From Saprospiraceae bacterium (GTDB lineage Bacteria; Bacteroidota; Bacteroidia; Chitinophagales; Saprospiraceae): DNA of 64,000 nucleotides. The stretch's first letter is position 1. Each line of letters starts with the position of its first letter. The notes under the pieces were generated by a model. The model was given only the letters and a program-made list of their open reading frames with translations. It ran no database searches and had not been told where the DNA came from. The stretch spans positions 62,001 to 126,000 of the forward strand of contig JAJCYH010000016.1 in NCBI GenBank assembly GCA_029262995.1, read 5' to 3'. Of this stretch, positions 26,525-36,717 are shown piece by piece. The translations under genes and the position numbers were made by a program.

Positions 26525-27698
26525 TTCTTGTGGGAAAGGATTCACTGATATCTGTTTGCTCCCCATACCAAACTAAATTTAAATTAACAAGCCCAGGTTT
26601 TTTACCCACATCTAAAGTACCAAGAGAATCTTCGTAGGATAATGCTTTGGCACCATTTATAGTAGACCATTCAAGCAGTTCCTTAAGAGGAACATAGGAT
26701 TGATACTTTTTTATGGTTTTTACCTCTTCCCAAATTGAAAGTTGCCAGTTGGACATGATGCTATCTGTTCCCAGACAAAGTTTTGCATTGTTCTTTAGGA
26801 AGAGTTGATAATCAGGTAATTTGTTTTCGATGTAAAGATTAGCATTAGGACAACTAACCCAGTAAACATGATCTGACCATTTATGAGCATTTAAGATATT
26901 ATTTTCATTTGTAAGCGTATTATGAACAAAAAGATTTCTGTAATGCGGTTTTAGTTTGTCAATAATATAATCAATAGAAGTCTTACCAGTTGGTTTAAAG
27001 TCTTCTAACGATAAGCCAAGAGACGAATAAAACTTGTAGAAACCGCCATTGCCTTTCTTGAATAGCATGGTTTCATCAGGCGTTTCTTGATTATGAATAC
27101 TTATACATTTAGTGTCTGGATTTGCTTGATTGATAAATTCTAAAAGCTCAGGCGTAACACTATATGGGGCATGAGGTACAAAGCTTTTTTTATTTGATCC
27201 TGACTCGTCCTGACCTTTGAAAACTTCTTTGTAATTTTCAATTGTTGTTGCAGTTAAATGCTTTTGCATTAAATCAAAAAGTTCAATAAAGCTATAATAA
27301 TGAATAGGACTCGATTTTTTTGTTGCCGCGGTATCCAAGTTGTTGCAGATATCACCGACGGCTTGAATACCGGCTTCATACATTTCAATATCACGTTTTG
27401 CAATTGCATCTTCTTTGACCTCTTGGTTAAAAGAACGAAGTGATACAACCCTTCCAATGAATTCAATAAGTCCGGTTCCTGTTTCACAAAGGCTTTTCAT
27501 ATGAGAAAGTTCAAGATGGCAATGTGCGTTTATAAAGCCAGGTATTATTACACCAGGGTAATACTGAAGGTCAAGTGTTGGAAAATCTTCTTTTGTTCCA
27601 ATATTAATTATTGTACCCTCTGAGTCGACTTGTATTATCCCATTTTTAATTGGATCGGCACTGATTGGCAATATATAGTCTGAACTGTAAAACTTCAT
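26517..27698 (-). CDS. Amidohydrolase, possible aminodeoxyfutalosine deaminase
   Basis: The 393-residue product is a metal-dependent amidohydrolase with the HxH motif in GFINAHCHLELSHMK, FVPHAPYSVTPEL, the metal His in SIHNQET, and the Asp in LGTDSIMSN. The N- and C-terminal beta-strands that form the composite domain are present (DVGKKPGLVNL). Related Bacteroidota proteins are often named aminodeoxyfutalosine deaminase, a step of futalosine menaquinone synthesis, but no other gene of that pathway is in the window, so the substrate is open. The DUF1015 gene lies 3 bases upstream on the same strand. Confidence 0.75.
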   Translation of the reverse strand: MKFYSSDYILPISADPIKNGIIQVDSEGTIINIGTKEDFPTLDLQYYPGVIIPGFINAHCHLELSHMKSLCETGTGLIEFIGRVVSLRSFNQEVKEDAIAKRDIEMYEAGIQAVGDICNNLDTAATKKSSPIHYYSFIELFDLMQKHLTATTIENYKEVFKGQDESGSNKKSFVPHAPYSVTPELLEFINQANPDTKCISIHNQETPDETMLFKKGNGGFYKFYSSLGLSLEDFKPTGKTSIDYIIDKLKPHYRNLFVHNTLTNENNILNAHKWSDHVYWVSCPNANLYIENKLPDYQLFLKNNAKLCLGTDSIMSNWQLSIWEEVKTIKKYQSYVPLKELLEWSTINGAKALSYEDSLGTLDVGKKPGLVNLNLVWYGEQTDISESFPTRIN

Positions 27699-27701
27699 TT
27701 T

Positions 27702-28808
27702 CTATAGTTCCTTTGCGATGATGCCACTTTTTAATCTAGGTAAAAACCAAGTGCTTTTAGGAGGTAGGGTCTGGTTTTGATCTGCGACAAGCGTTAATTC
27801 TTCTATAGCTACGGGATAAATAAATAAGGCGACACCATTTTTAAATTTTTTCATGTGTCTTTTGATTTTATCCAATGGCTCTGTACCTCCGAAATATTTG
27901 ATTCTGGTATCTGACCTAACATCTTCTATTTTAAGAATTTCTTGGAATACACTTTTATTGATCAAATCGCTATCAAGCAAAACACCAGTATTGTCTGTTA
28001 CTGAAGTATATTTTGATTTCCACTTCATAGAATACCATTTCTCGTCAATGCATAATACCAATTCATGTTTGACTTCAGGTTTTCTGAATTTTCTAATTGG
28101 TTTTATACGAAAGTATTTAGACAGTTTGGCCATGAAAAAAGAGCTACTCATGATTTCCGAAATATCAACAACCCTGTTAAAATCCCAGATGTTAAGCTGA
28201 CTAAAAGGAAAATAGACCGTAAGTAAGTTTTTGTATTTTTCAGCCTCATTTCCTAATTCTGTACTTGCATTTAGTAATGATATCGTTGTTGTCCTATGAT
28301 GTCCGTCACCAATATAAGCTGTATTCAACTTTGATAAAGAATCGTGAATTTCACTCATGAAAGCATTATCATGAACAGACCAAATGGTATGTTCTTCTTC
28401 AACCTTATCAAAAATTACATGAACCATAGGTTCTAGATTTTGGATGTGCCTGTTGATTTTTAGATGAAGATCATCGATGGGGTAATATCCCAAAAGCACA
28501 GGTTTGACCAAAGCTTTCCTTTTCAAAAGCAAATGCATCATCTGTTGTTCTTTCATGGCCAAGGTTCTTTCATGAGGAAGAATTTTTTTATTGTTAAAAT
28601 CATCGACAGCGGTTGCACATATGACGCCGGTATGATGTCCGAATTGGGTTTTGATGCGATAAATGTAATATCCTTCACCATTGGTTTTTGAATAAACACC
28701 ACTAGAGCTATATTCTCGATACTGATATTTGATGCTTGCAAAGAAAGAACTAGGGGAGGTGATCAAGTCAACTTTTGGATAGACTGCCTTAAATGCGGAT
28801 ACGTTCAT
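27702..28808 (-). CDS. DUF1015 family protein
   Basis: The 368-residue protein carries the conserved core of DUF1015: YIYRIKTQFGHHTGVICATAV, HERTLAMKEQQMMHLL, the HVIFD segment, and IGDGHHRTTTI, which is the family landmark. The biochemical role is unknown; some relatives lie near serine-biosynthesis genes, but that is not seen here. Only 3 bases separate it from the amidohydrolase gene downstream, so they probably form an operon. The gene is transcribed away from thrS, with a 150-base gap between the start codons. Confidence 0.85.
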   Translation of the reverse strand: MNVSAFKAVYPKVDLITSPSSFFASIKYQYREYSSSGVYSKTNGEGYYIYRIKTQFGHHTGVICATAVDDFNNKKILPHERTLAMKEQQMMHLLLKRKALVKPVLLGYYPIDDLHLKINRHIQNLEPMVHVIFDKVEEEHTIWSVHDNAFMSEIHDSLSKLNTAYIGDGHHRTTTISLLNASTELGNEAEKYKNLLTVYFPFSQLNIWDFNRVVDISEIMSSSFFMAKLSKYFRIKPIRKFRKPEVKHELVLCIDEKWYSMKWKSKYTSVTDNTGVLLDSDLINKSVFQEILKIEDVRSDTRIKYFGGTEPLDKIKRHMKKFKNGVALFIYPVAIEELTLVADQNQTLPPKSTWFLPRLKSGIIAKEL

Positions 28809-28905
28809 GAGCTAATAATAATTGAAAAGCAAACTAAATAAAAATATATGGAAGCAGGGGTATTATATGTCATTATAAATTGACTGGATTTGTCACAAAT
28901 TGGCT

Positions 28906-28926
28906 GTCTTAAATATATATTAAGAC
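28906..28926. repeat. Palindrome upstream of thrS
   Basis: GTCTTAA and TTAAGAC form a perfect 7-base inverted repeat around an ATATATA centre, 33 bases before the thrS start. It could be an operator or a small leader hairpin. No protein that binds it is known to me. Confidence 0.3.
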
Positions 28927-28958
28927 TATTTGTCATATATTTCGTGAAAATTTTGGAG

Positions 28959-30875
28959 ATGATGAAAATTACCTTTCCAGATGGAATGGTCAAGGAATAT
29001 GAATTGGGTCAAACCCCATTAGAAATCGCTATGTCAATTAGTGAAGGCTTAGCGAGAAACGTTTTATCTGCAACCGTGAATGGTGAAAAGTGGGACCCTA
29101 TTCGACCAATAGACACTGATGCTAGTTTGAAATTACATACTTGGAATGATGAAGAAGGGAAATATACTTTCTGGCATTCATCAGCACATTTGTTGGCAGA
29201 GGCTTTAGAAAGCTTGTACCCAGGAATAAAATTTGGTATTGGACCGCCGATTGAAAATGGGTTTTATTATGACGTAGATACAGGAGATCGTGTTTTGAGT
29301 TCTGATGATTTTGAGCTTATTGAGAAAAAGATGCTTGAATTGGCACAGCAAAAGAACAGCTTTAAGAGAAGAGAAGTATCAAAGGAGGATGCCATCAAGT
29401 ACTTTACTCAAAAGGGTGATGAATATAAACTTGAGCTGATTAAAGATCTTGAGGATGGGAGCATAACATTTTATACACAGGGTAATTTCACAGACCTGTG
29501 TAGAGGACCTCACTTACCCAATACTGGTGTTATCAAGGCGATTAAAATTATGAGTCTTGCTGGTGCATACTGGAGAGGCGATGAAAAAAGAAAGCAGCTT
29601 ACTCGTATTTATGGGATTACTTTTCCAAAGCAAAAGGAATTAAAAGAATATCTGTATTTATTGGAGGAGGCAAAAAAACGAGACCATAGAAAACTAGGCC
29701 AGGAGATGGGATTGTTTATGTTTTCTGAGCGAGTTGGAGCAGGCCTTCCAATATGGTTGCCAAAAGGAACACAAATCAGAGAGCGTTTACAAAACTATCT
29801 GAGAAATGAGCAAGAAAAGTTAGGCTACCAGATGGTTGTTACTCCTCATATTGGAAGCAAGGATCTTTATGTTACTTCAGGGCATTATGCTAAATATGGA
29901 GAGGATAGTTTTCAGCCTATCAAAACACCAAAGGAGAATGAGGAATTTTTGTTAAAGCCAATGAACTGTCCTCATCACTGTGAAATTTATGCTAACAGGC
30001 CTAGGTCATATAAGGAATTGCCATTAAAAATTGGAGAATTTGGAACGGTATATCGATATGAACAAAGCGGTGAGCTTCATGGATTATCAAGAGTTCGTGG
30101 ATTTACCCAGGATGATGCCCATATTTTTTGCACAACAGAACAGGTCAAGGGTGAGTTTTTAGAAGTTTTGGAGCTTACAACAAAGGTACTGGATCGAATG
30201 GGATTTGAATATACGGCTCAGATTTCATTGCGAGACCCTGCAACGCAGGACAAATATATTGGTTCTGATGAAAATTGGACAGCTGCAGAAAAGGCTATAA
30301 TTGAAGCGACCAATGAAGTTGATATTGAAACAAAAACGGTATTTGGGGAAGCTGCATTTTATGGTCCAAAGTTGGATTTTATGATCAAAGATGCTCTGGG
30401 TCGCCAATGGCAATTGGGAACCATTCAGGTTGACTATAATTTGCCTGAACGATTTGAGCTAGAATATATCGGTTCTGACAATCAACCACATAGACCAGTT
30501 ATGATTCACAGGGCACCATTTGGGTCTATGGAGCGGTTTATGTCCATTCTAATCGAACATACTGCGGGAAAGTTTCCATTATGGTTAACGCCTGAACAAT
30601 TTGTTTTGATACCGGTAGATAACAAGTTTCTTCCTTATTGCGAAGAAGTAAAAGCCAAGCTTGCTAAGTATGAGATAAGAGGGTTTATTGATGATAGAAA
30701 TGAAACCATTGGTAAAAAAATAAGAGATAATGAAGTGAATAAGATTCCTTTATTGTTGGTTGTAGGAGAGAAAGAAATAGAGGCATCCTCCGTTTCGGTT
30801 CGTAAACAAGGCGATGGTGACCTTGGCATGATGACCATTGAAGAATTTACAAATTACTTTGAGAGTTTGGTCTGA
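28959..30875 (+). CDS. thrS: Threonyl-tRNA synthetase
   Basis: The start is placed at the ATG at 28959 (a second ATG follows at 28962), giving 638 residues that begin [10 protein letters not shown]. Domains in order are TGS (residues 1-60), the editing-like domain with [13 protein letters not shown] and the metal site, the class II catalytic core with [30 protein letters not shown] and [10 protein letters not shown], and the C-terminal anticodon-binding domain. It charges tRNA-Thr. The longer reading from 28890 adds 23 residues unlike any ThrRS and is rejected. Confidence 0.95.
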   Translation: MMKITFPDGMVKEYELGQTPLEIAMSISEGLARNVLSATVNGEKWDPIRPIDTDASLKLHTWNDEEGKYTFWHSSAHLLAEALESLYPGIKFGIGPPIENGFYYDVDTGDRVLSSDDFELIEKKMLELAQQKNSFKRREVSKEDAIKYFTQKGDEYKLELIKDLEDGSITFYTQGNFTDLCRGPHLPNTGVIKAIKIMSLAGAYWRGDEKRKQLTRIYGITFPKQKELKEYLYLLEEAKKRDHRKLGQEMGLFMFSERVGAGLPIWLPKGTQIRERLQNYLRNEQEKLGYQMVVTPHIGSKDLYVTSGHYAKYGEDSFQPIKTPKENEEFLLKPMNCPHHCEIYANRPRSYKELPLKIGEFGTVYRYEQSGELHGLSRVRGFTQDDAHIFCTTEQVKGEFLEVLELTTKVLDRMGFEYTAQISLRDPATQDKYIGSDENWTAAEKAIIEATNEVDIETKTVFGEAAFYGPKLDFMIKDALGRQWQLGTIQVDYNLPERFELEYIGSDNQPHRPVMIHRAPFGSMERFMSILIEHTAGKFPLWLTPEQFVLIPVDNKFLPYCEEVKAKLAKYEIRGFIDDRNETIGKKIRDNEVNKIPLLLVVGEKEIEASSVSVRKQGDGDLGMMTIEEFTNYFESLV

Positions 30876-30912
30876 TTAATATTTGGCTGCCGTTTTAATA
30901 ATTAATGAAGTG

Positions 30913-30953
30913 TAGATGTAAGACTTTGACTTAGGTGTAAGCTCTTACATCTA
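30913..30953. repeat. Inverted repeat at the 3' end of purF
   Basis: TAGATGTAAGA (30913-30923) and TCTTACATCTA (30943-30953) form a perfect 11-base stem. The right arm lies in the last codons of purF, so the hairpin spans its stop codon and the short gap to thrS. It has no T run on either strand and may be a degenerate bidirectional terminator. Confidence 0.35.
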
Positions 30954-32826
30954 TGTTCTCTACAAAGTTTATAAATGCTTTATTCACCACTCTCATACCG
31001 CCAGGCGTTGGATAATCACCTGAAAAATACCAGTCTCCATTATTATCAGGACAGGCACTTCTAAGATCTTCAACGGTTTGATAAATGACTTTTATATCAG
31101 GTGAGATATTTTCTGGTGTAACGATTTCAGCAATTTTATCACTGATTTGGTCATAATCGAATAAGCTATAAAGCTCTTTAACTGGATTTCTAATTTCTTT
31201 GGCTGGTTTTTTAAGTTCTTCTTTACATTTCAGATAGGTTTCCTCGATGAGGTTTTCTTTTCCACTTTCTTTTAATAAGGCAACCAAGGCTTTGAATGCA
31301 ACAAATTTGTTCATGACTGACATATCAATACCATAACAGTCAGGATATCTGATTTGCGGTGCTGAAGAAACAACTATTAGTCTTTTAGGCTTTAGAGTAG
31401 ACAGAATTTGAATAATGCTGCTTTTAAGTGTTGTTCCTCTTACTATTGAATCATCAACCAAAACCAAAGTGTCTTTATGGTTATTAACCAATCCATAAGT
31501 TACATCGTAAATATGGCTTACAAGATTTCCACGGTGCGTGTCATCTGCGATGAAGGTTCTCATTTTGGCATCTTTCACTGCTAATTTTTCTACGCGTGGA
31601 TGCAGTCGAAATATTGAATCGATTTCAGCTTCGGTTGCGTTATCTCCAAGTTCAAGGATCCTTTTTTTCTTTATTTTATCAAGAGCAATGTGTAGGCCTT
31701 CTACTAAACCATAAAACGCTATTTCAGCAGTATTGGGTATAAAGGAAAATATGGTATTTTCCATATCATAATTTACTTCTTTCAATATTTTTTCTGCTAA
31801 TAGCTCACCTAATTTTTTTCTTTCAAGATAAATGTCTCTGTCATTTCCTCGTGAGAAATAAATCCTTTCAAAAGAACAGGCTTTTCTTGGCAGGGGCTCC
31901 TGAATCATTTCTTCAGAAACTTGACCGTCCTTTTTAACAATTAATGCATGTCCAGGTTTTAGTTCTTTTACACTAAGAATTGGAACATTGAATCCAGTTT
32001 GAATTGCAGGTCTTTCAGAGGCCATTACCACAACTTCATCATCATGGTAATAAAAAGCTGGTCTGATACCTGAAGGATCTCTAAGGAAAAATGCATCTCC
32101 ATGTCCAATAAGTCCTGCCATCACGTATCCTCCATCAAACTTTCTGGTTGCGCGTTGAAGCATTCTTCTTACATCGAGGTTTTGGCAGATTAGATCAGTG
32201 ATTTGCTGATTGTCATATCCCTCTGCCTTAAACCAAGAAAACAGCTTTTGTACTTCATCATCTAGGAAGTGGCCAATTTTTTCCATCACTGTAACCGTAT
32301 CTGACATTTCTTTTGGATGTTGTCCAAATGATATCAGTTCATCAAACATTTCATGGACATTGGTAAGGTTAAAATTTCCAGCCATGACTAAATTTCTGGT
32401 GATCCAGTTGTTTAATCTAAGAAAGGGGTGTACTGACTCAATACTATTGTCTCCGTGAGTACCATATCTTAAATGACCAAGTAAAACCTCTCCAGTATAT
32501 GGGAGATTTTTTTTAAGCCATTCTCCATCTGCAAGTTGCTCTGGACTCAGGTCATCAAAATGATCATAAACACCTGAAAATACTTCTTCAAGATAGGTAG
32601 CTGAATTGCTTCTTTTTCTGCTGATATACCTGCTTCCAGGCTCCATATCAACCTTAATGCTTGCTATTCCTGCACCGTCTTGCCCTCGGTTTCGCTGCTT
32701 TTGCATAAGTAATTCAAGCTTCTTTAGACCATAAAGTGCTGTTCCATACTTATCGTAATAATATTGAAGAGGTTTCAGGAGTCTTATGAATGCCAGCCCG
32801 CATTCGTGTTTTATGATATCACTCAT
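30931..32826 (-). CDS. purF: Amidophosphoribosyltransferase
   Basis: The 631-residue protein is PurF with a short propeptide (MSDIIKHE) before the nucleophile Cys9, which is followed by the N-terminal glutaminase domain (RNRGQDGAGIAS). The phosphoribosyltransferase domain has the PRPP-binding motif LVLVDDSIVRGTT near residue 460. It makes phosphoribosylamine, the first committed step of purine synthesis. It is about 130 residues longer than the E. coli enzyme, with extra sequence in the second half, a length I recall in other Bacteroidota. It is convergent with thrS. Confidence 0.93.
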   Translation of the reverse strand: MSDIIKHECGLAFIRLLKPLQYYYDKYGTALYGLKKLELLMQKQRNRGQDGAGIASIKVDMEPGSRYISRKRSNSATYLEEVFSGVYDHFDDLSPEQLADGEWLKKNLPYTGEVLLGHLRYGTHGDNSIESVHPFLRLNNWITRNLVMAGNFNLTNVHEMFDELISFGQHPKEMSDTVTVMEKIGHFLDDEVQKLFSWFKAEGYDNQQITDLICQNLDVRRMLQRATRKFDGGYVMAGLIGHGDAFFLRDPSGIRPAFYYHDDEVVVMASERPAIQTGFNVPILSVKELKPGHALIVKKDGQVSEEMIQEPLPRKACSFERIYFSRGNDRDIYLERKKLGELLAEKILKEVNYDMENTIFSFIPNTAEIAFYGLVEGLHIALDKIKKKRILELGDNATEAEIDSIFRLHPRVEKLAVKDAKMRTFIADDTHRGNLVSHIYDVTYGLVNNHKDTLVLVDDSIVRGTTLKSSIIQILSTLKPKRLIVVSSAPQIRYPDCYGIDMSVMNKFVAFKALVALLKESGKENLIEETYLKCKEELKKPAKEIRNPVKELYSLFDYDQISDKIAEIVTPENISPDIKVIYQTVEDLRSACPDNNGDWYFSGDYPTPGGMRVVNKAFINFVENIDVRAYT

Positions 32827-33014
32827 TGATTGTAGAGGTGGAGGTCAAGAGATCAAATTTCTTAATCAAAATCAAAATTAACTTTTAATAGTACCAAGTT
32901 CAACTAATTAAATAACAATTTGATCATTTGTAAGTTTGTTATTTAGGAACTTTAATTTTGCGTGAAGCAGAATAATTCCATATTTTGAGTAAAAGAACCA
33001 AAAATGTCTAAGAA

Positions 33015-33332
33015 ATGCTAAAATTTGGATTTGGAGGAAAAATAACGCCTAGACGCTTTGATTATAACCCACGTTATTATGATGAGATTAAAGATGACCT
33101 GGAGTCTAGATTAGGAAAACATGATGATTCTGATCTAAGTGGTGAGCATTTGAAAAATAGAATAAAGCTGGGCATTCGACAGAAATACAATGGTGATAGA
33201 ACTTATAGGAATAAAGAGGTTAAAAAATCCAACCTACGTTTATTGTATGTTTTTATAGTTCTTATCTTTGTTTCTTATATAATTTTAAAATCCGATAAAA
33301 TAACTAAGCTCATGGAATACCTTGGTGCTTAA
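33015..33332 (+). CDS. Small hypothetical protein with C-terminal helix, upstream of mutL
   Basis: A 105-residue protein with a basic, charged N-terminal two-thirds (GGKITPRRFDYNPRYYDEIKDDLESRL) and one C-terminal membrane helix (LLYVFIVLIFVSYIIL). Similar small proteins precede mutL in other Bacteroidota, where they stay unnamed. The start is the ATG at 33015, because the ATG at 33004 runs into a stop after five codons. The gap to mutL is 148 bases, so a separate promoter is possible. Confidence 0.6.
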   Translation: MLKFGFGGKITPRRFDYNPRYYDEIKDDLESRLGKHDDSDLSGEHLKNRIKLGIRQKYNGDRTYRNKEVKKSNLRLLYVFIVLIFVSYIILKSDKITKLMEYLGA

Positions 33333-33395
33333 CTTATTGACAAACAGAACATCTTCAATTCCAATTATTAACATTATTTAATAATTTTTATACAA

Positions 33396-33413
33396 TGTGG
33401 AACAGTATCCACA
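33396..33413. repeat. Short palindrome before mutL
   Basis: TGTGGA (33396-33401) and TCCACA (33408-33413) flank six bases, giving a small dyad about 70 bases upstream of the mutL start. The right half TATCCACA resembles part of a DnaA box. No second box is visible, so a role as an origin is not claimed. Confidence 0.25.
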
Positions 33414-33480
33414 GTTGTTGAAAAATAGATGCTCATAGTAAGATAATTTTATCTTATTTCGCCTAGAGAAGGAAAAGTAT

Positions 33481-35307
33481 ATGAGAGATGTAATAAATTT
33501 ATTACCAGAGGCTATTGCCAACCAAATTGCTGCAGGAGAAGTAATTCAGAAGCCTGCGTCGGTAGTCAAAGAGTTAATGGAAAACGCTATAGATGCCAAA
33601 GCGGATACAATTACTCTAGTTATTAAGAATTATGGGAAGTCCTTGATTCAGGTAATTGACAATGGGGTTGGTATGACTGAAACGGATGCAAGGATGAGCT
33701 TTGAACGACATGCTACATCTAAAATTAAGAATGCAGATGACTTGTTTAATATTAAGACCATGGGTTTTAGGGGTGAGGCCTTAGCTTCTATTGCATCAAT
33801 ATCAGAAGTTGAATTAAAAACCAGGACAGAGGGTGCTGATGTTGCTACTCTGATTGTCATCAAATCTTCCGAACTTATAGAACAGTCCTATTGTCAATCA
33901 GAAAAGGGAACTTCAATTGCTGTAAAAAATCTTTTTTACAACGTGCCCGCTAGACGGAAATTCTTAAAAACAGATTCTGTAGAATTAAAGTATATTCTTG
34001 AAGAGTTCAAACGAGTTGCTCTAGCTTATCCAGAAATAAAGTTTAGAGCTATTCACAATGATAATGAGTTATACAAGTTAGCACCAGGTACATTAAAAAA
34101 GAGAATTCTTGGATTATTTAGAAAGACGTATGAAGAAAAAATAATTCGAGTTGAAGAAGATACAGATGTTTTAAAAATCAATGGATTAATTGGAAACCCT
34201 GAGATAGCAAGAAAGCAAAAGGGTGAACAATATATATTTGTTAACAATAGATTTATTAAGAGTCATTATCTGAATCATGCGATTCGATCAGCTTATGATA
34301 ATCTAATCTCCACAGATCATCATCCATTTTATGTTTTGTTTCTAGAAGTAGATCCTGCGGCCATTGATATCAATGTACACCCTACGAAGCAGGAAATTAA
34401 ATTTGATGATGAAAGATTAATCTATAATTACCTAAAAGTATCCATTAAACATACCTTAGGAAGGTACAGTTTATCACCACAACTGGATTTTGAAAATGAA
34501 TTAGGAAACCTCAGACCTATGCCCAGGGATAATGCTCAAGGAAGAAAATCTACTGGTCAGTTCTCCAATACCATGGCGTCTACAACAAGGTCCGCACCTG
34601 TAATGAGGAACTGGCAGTCTTTGTATAAAGGGATGGAAGAATTCCAGCTAGGGGAAGATGTAAGTGAAAAAGAGAAAGGAGAAGAGTTGACGATTCCTAG
34701 TGCTGCATCTGGAGATTTATTATCAAGTACACTCTCACTTGATAGCGACGAAAAGGATGCTTATCAGATTCACAACAGTTATATCTTGGTCCACATTAAA
34801 AATGGTTTTTTTATTCTTAACCAAAACTTGGCGCATCAACGCATTTTGTATGAGAGGTACCTTAAAAATCTAAAGAACAGAGTGGAGCTAGTTCAAAGAC
34901 AGCTCTTTCCTATTTCTTTACAAATTTCTAAAGACAAGCTAGAGTTATTTGAAGAATTGTCAGCAGATTTGATCCCATTGGGTTTTGACGTTCAGTCTTT
35001 TGGAGGAGATACTTTCGTCGTTCATGGTATCCCTGTAGGCTTTGATGATAAAAACATACAGGAAGTTATTGATGACTTAATGCACCAATATCTTTCTAAC
35101 CTAGACCTTGATATTTCAAAGAATGAAAACCTGGCGCGGTCAATGGCCCAAAGTTCGGCGATTAAAAACGGACAACGCCTAACGGTTGAAGAAATGAAAG
35201 CAATTATTGATGAACTTTTTGCCTGTGAAACACCTTATACAAGTCCAAACGGTAAAAAGTGTTTTGTAAACTTTGATATTTCTGAACTAGAAAAACAATT
35301 TTCATAA
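33481..35307 (+). CDS. mutL: DNA mismatch repair protein MutL
   Basis: The 608-residue product has the GHKL ATPase domain with the MutL motifs ENAIDAKADTI, DNGVGMTETDARMSFERHATSK, FRGEALASIASIS and KGTSIAVKNLFYNVPARRKFL, then the transducer domain and a variable linker. MutL couples mismatch recognition by MutS to downstream processing. In the C-terminal domain the place of the endonuclease motif DQHAxxExxxxE reads NQNLAHQRILYE near residue 446, and the zinc-site region reads SPNGKKCF, so the catalytic site looks degenerate. A rhomboid gene follows after 6 bases. Confidence 0.95.
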   Translation: MRDVINLLPEAIANQIAAGEVIQKPASVVKELMENAIDAKADTITLVIKNYGKSLIQVIDNGVGMTETDARMSFERHATSKIKNADDLFNIKTMGFRGEALASIASISEVELKTRTEGADVATLIVIKSSELIEQSYCQSEKGTSIAVKNLFYNVPARRKFLKTDSVELKYILEEFKRVALAYPEIKFRAIHNDNELYKLAPGTLKKRILGLFRKTYEEKIIRVEEDTDVLKINGLIGNPEIARKQKGEQYIFVNNRFIKSHYLNHAIRSAYDNLISTDHHPFYVLFLEVDPAAIDINVHPTKQEIKFDDERLIYNYLKVSIKHTLGRYSLSPQLDFENELGNLRPMPRDNAQGRKSTGQFSNTMASTTRSAPVMRNWQSLYKGMEEFQLGEDVSEKEKGEELTIPSAASGDLLSSTLSLDSDEKDAYQIHNSYILVHIKNGFFILNQNLAHQRILYERYLKNLKNRVELVQRQLFPISLQISKDKLELFEELSADLIPLGFDVQSFGGDTFVVHGIPVGFDDKNIQEVIDDLMHQYLSNLDLDISKNENLARSMAQSSAIKNGQRLTVEEMKAIIDELFACETPYTSPNGKKCFVNFDISELEKQFS

Positions 35308-35313
35308 TAGCAT

Positions 35314-35919
35314 ATGCCTCCGATTACTGAGACCGTCAAACATTTAATCATTGTGAATGTCATAGTGTTTCTAGCTGTGTATTCTCCTTTAGGTAATTAT
35401 TTGCCAAATTTTGCAGTACACTGGTTTAAGGATCCACGATTCCAGCCTTATCAGATTGTTACTCATATGTTTATGCACGCCAACGGGACTCATTTGTTTT
35501 TTAACATGTTTGCACTTTATGTCTTTGGACCAATGGTTGAGCGTTATGCTAATAGAAGGAAATTTTTGATTTTATATTTTGCTGCAGGCCTTGGATCAAT
35601 AGCCGCCCATATGGCTATTATGTATTATCAATATACGTATTTGGGGGTATATTCCTTTCCTCCAGCAGTTGGTGCATCCGGAGCTATAATGGGGATATTG
35701 GTTTCATTTGCTGTATTGTATCCTGATGTCAAATTAATGTTACTTTTTCCTCCTATTCCGATCAAGGCGAAGTATCTAGCCATGGCTTATGTCGCTATAG
35801 ATTTATTCTCTGGTGTATCAGGCTATCAAACTGGTGTTGCTAATTGGGCTCACCTTGGGGGAGCATTGACAGGATTTATTATAACATATACCTGGATTAA
35901 AGTCCATAGACGCTATTGA
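35314..35919 (+). CDS. Rhomboid family intramembrane serine protease
   Basis: The 201-residue protein has about six membrane helices. The catalytic Ser lies in GASGAIMGI, the catalytic His in NWAHLGGALTGF, and the conserved loop reads THMFMHANGTHLFFNMFALYVFG. Rhomboids cleave membrane-spanning proteins within the membrane. Six bases separate it from mutL. In many Bacteroidota a second rhomboid and an EEP phosphatase gene follow here; in this window that pair lies about 8 kb away at 43962-45866. Confidence 0.88.
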   Translation: MPPITETVKHLIIVNVIVFLAVYSPLGNYLPNFAVHWFKDPRFQPYQIVTHMFMHANGTHLFFNMFALYVFGPMVERYANRRKFLILYFAAGLGSIAAHMAIMYYQYTYLGVYSFPPAVGASGAIMGILVSFAVLYPDVKLMLLFPPIPIKAKYLAMAYVAIDLFSGVSGYQTGVANWAHLGGALTGFIITYTWIKVHRRY

Positions 35920-35931
35920 AAAACCGCTAAT

Positions 35932-36648
35932 CTAAAAGGCTTTTTTTGTCCTATTCTGTAAATAGAAAGGCAGATATACAATTCCAAATAGAAGAATAAC
36001 CAACAATTGACCAGAAATCAAATAAAGTGGCCAAGGTCCAAGAATATCAAGTAGTGAACTGACGGGAGGCTTTTCTCTGGTGTACATATAATTGGAGCCA
36101 ATAAGAAAGTTTATGCTTAAAGTTAGGAGAAGAAACACGTTCATCATCACATAACTATTAATGAAATCCTTAAAGCTTATTTTTACTTTGATTACAAAGA
36201 CATAGTAAAGAGGAATTATAATCATGACACCATGAGTCATCCAGTAGGCAAAGTAACTCCAGTGAGGAAAACCGAATTCTATATCGGGTGTTATTGTAGC
36301 ATTTAAGGTTCCAACCAGTATCCAAAAATAAAAAATACCAATCCAAAACCTGCTTTCTTTCCAAATTACAAAAGGGCTAACCAAAGCCAGAAATCTGCAA
36401 ATGTGAAAAGGAAGATCTTCCTTCAGGTCAAAATTTGATTGCCATAATGCTATTGGATAAATGAGAAAGGTACTTATAAAGGGAATCAGCGAAATGAACA
36501 ATAAAACCAGCTTTTGTGAAGATGGCTTTAAGTGGTCTTTTGCATAAATTATTGTAATAGTGCCAAGGATGGAAATAATAAGTAAAGGAGTATAATGTTG
36601 AAGGGTATAGGCATAAAAAGCATTTTCATTGAACAAAAAAAGATACAT
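35932..36648 (-). CDS. YwaF/TIGR02206-like membrane protein
   Basis: A 238-residue protein with about seven helices. It shares the pattern of the YwaF/TIGR02206 family: LPFHICRF, GTLNATITPDI, and the C-terminal NYMYTREKPPVSSLLDILGPWP stretch (given here by its features GSNYMY and LLDILGPWP). The role is unknown. It converges with the rhomboid gene and faces away from the S46 peptidase gene. Confidence 0.75.
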   Translation of the reverse strand: MYLFLFNENAFYAYTLQHYTPLLIISILGTITIIYAKDHLKPSSQKLVLLFISLIPFISTFLIYPIALWQSNFDLKEDLPFHICRFLALVSPFVIWKESRFWIGIFYFWILVGTLNATITPDIEFGFPHWSYFAYWMTHGVMIIIPLYYVFVIKVKISFKDFINSYVMMNVFLLLTLSINFLIGSNYMYTREKPPVSSLLDILGPWPLYLISGQLLVILLFGIVYLPFYLQNRTKKAF

Positions 36649-36717
36649 TTATACTAAATTTTAGAAATTTTAAAATAAACATCCATATCCTGAAGTTCCT
36701 GTTTTTATTGAGATTAT

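Noticed and set aside
28890-28958. Longer start for thrS
   Set aside because: The extra 23 residues do not match ThrRS and the TGS domain begins properly at 28959 or 28962.
30225-30413. Short reverse-strand ORFs inside thrS, purF, uvrA and other genes
   Set aside because: They lie fully within strong genes in other frames and lack any family resemblance.
33396-33413. A DnaA-box-like sequence as a replication origin
   Set aside because: Only one imperfect box is visible and no dnaA or cluster of boxes is nearby.
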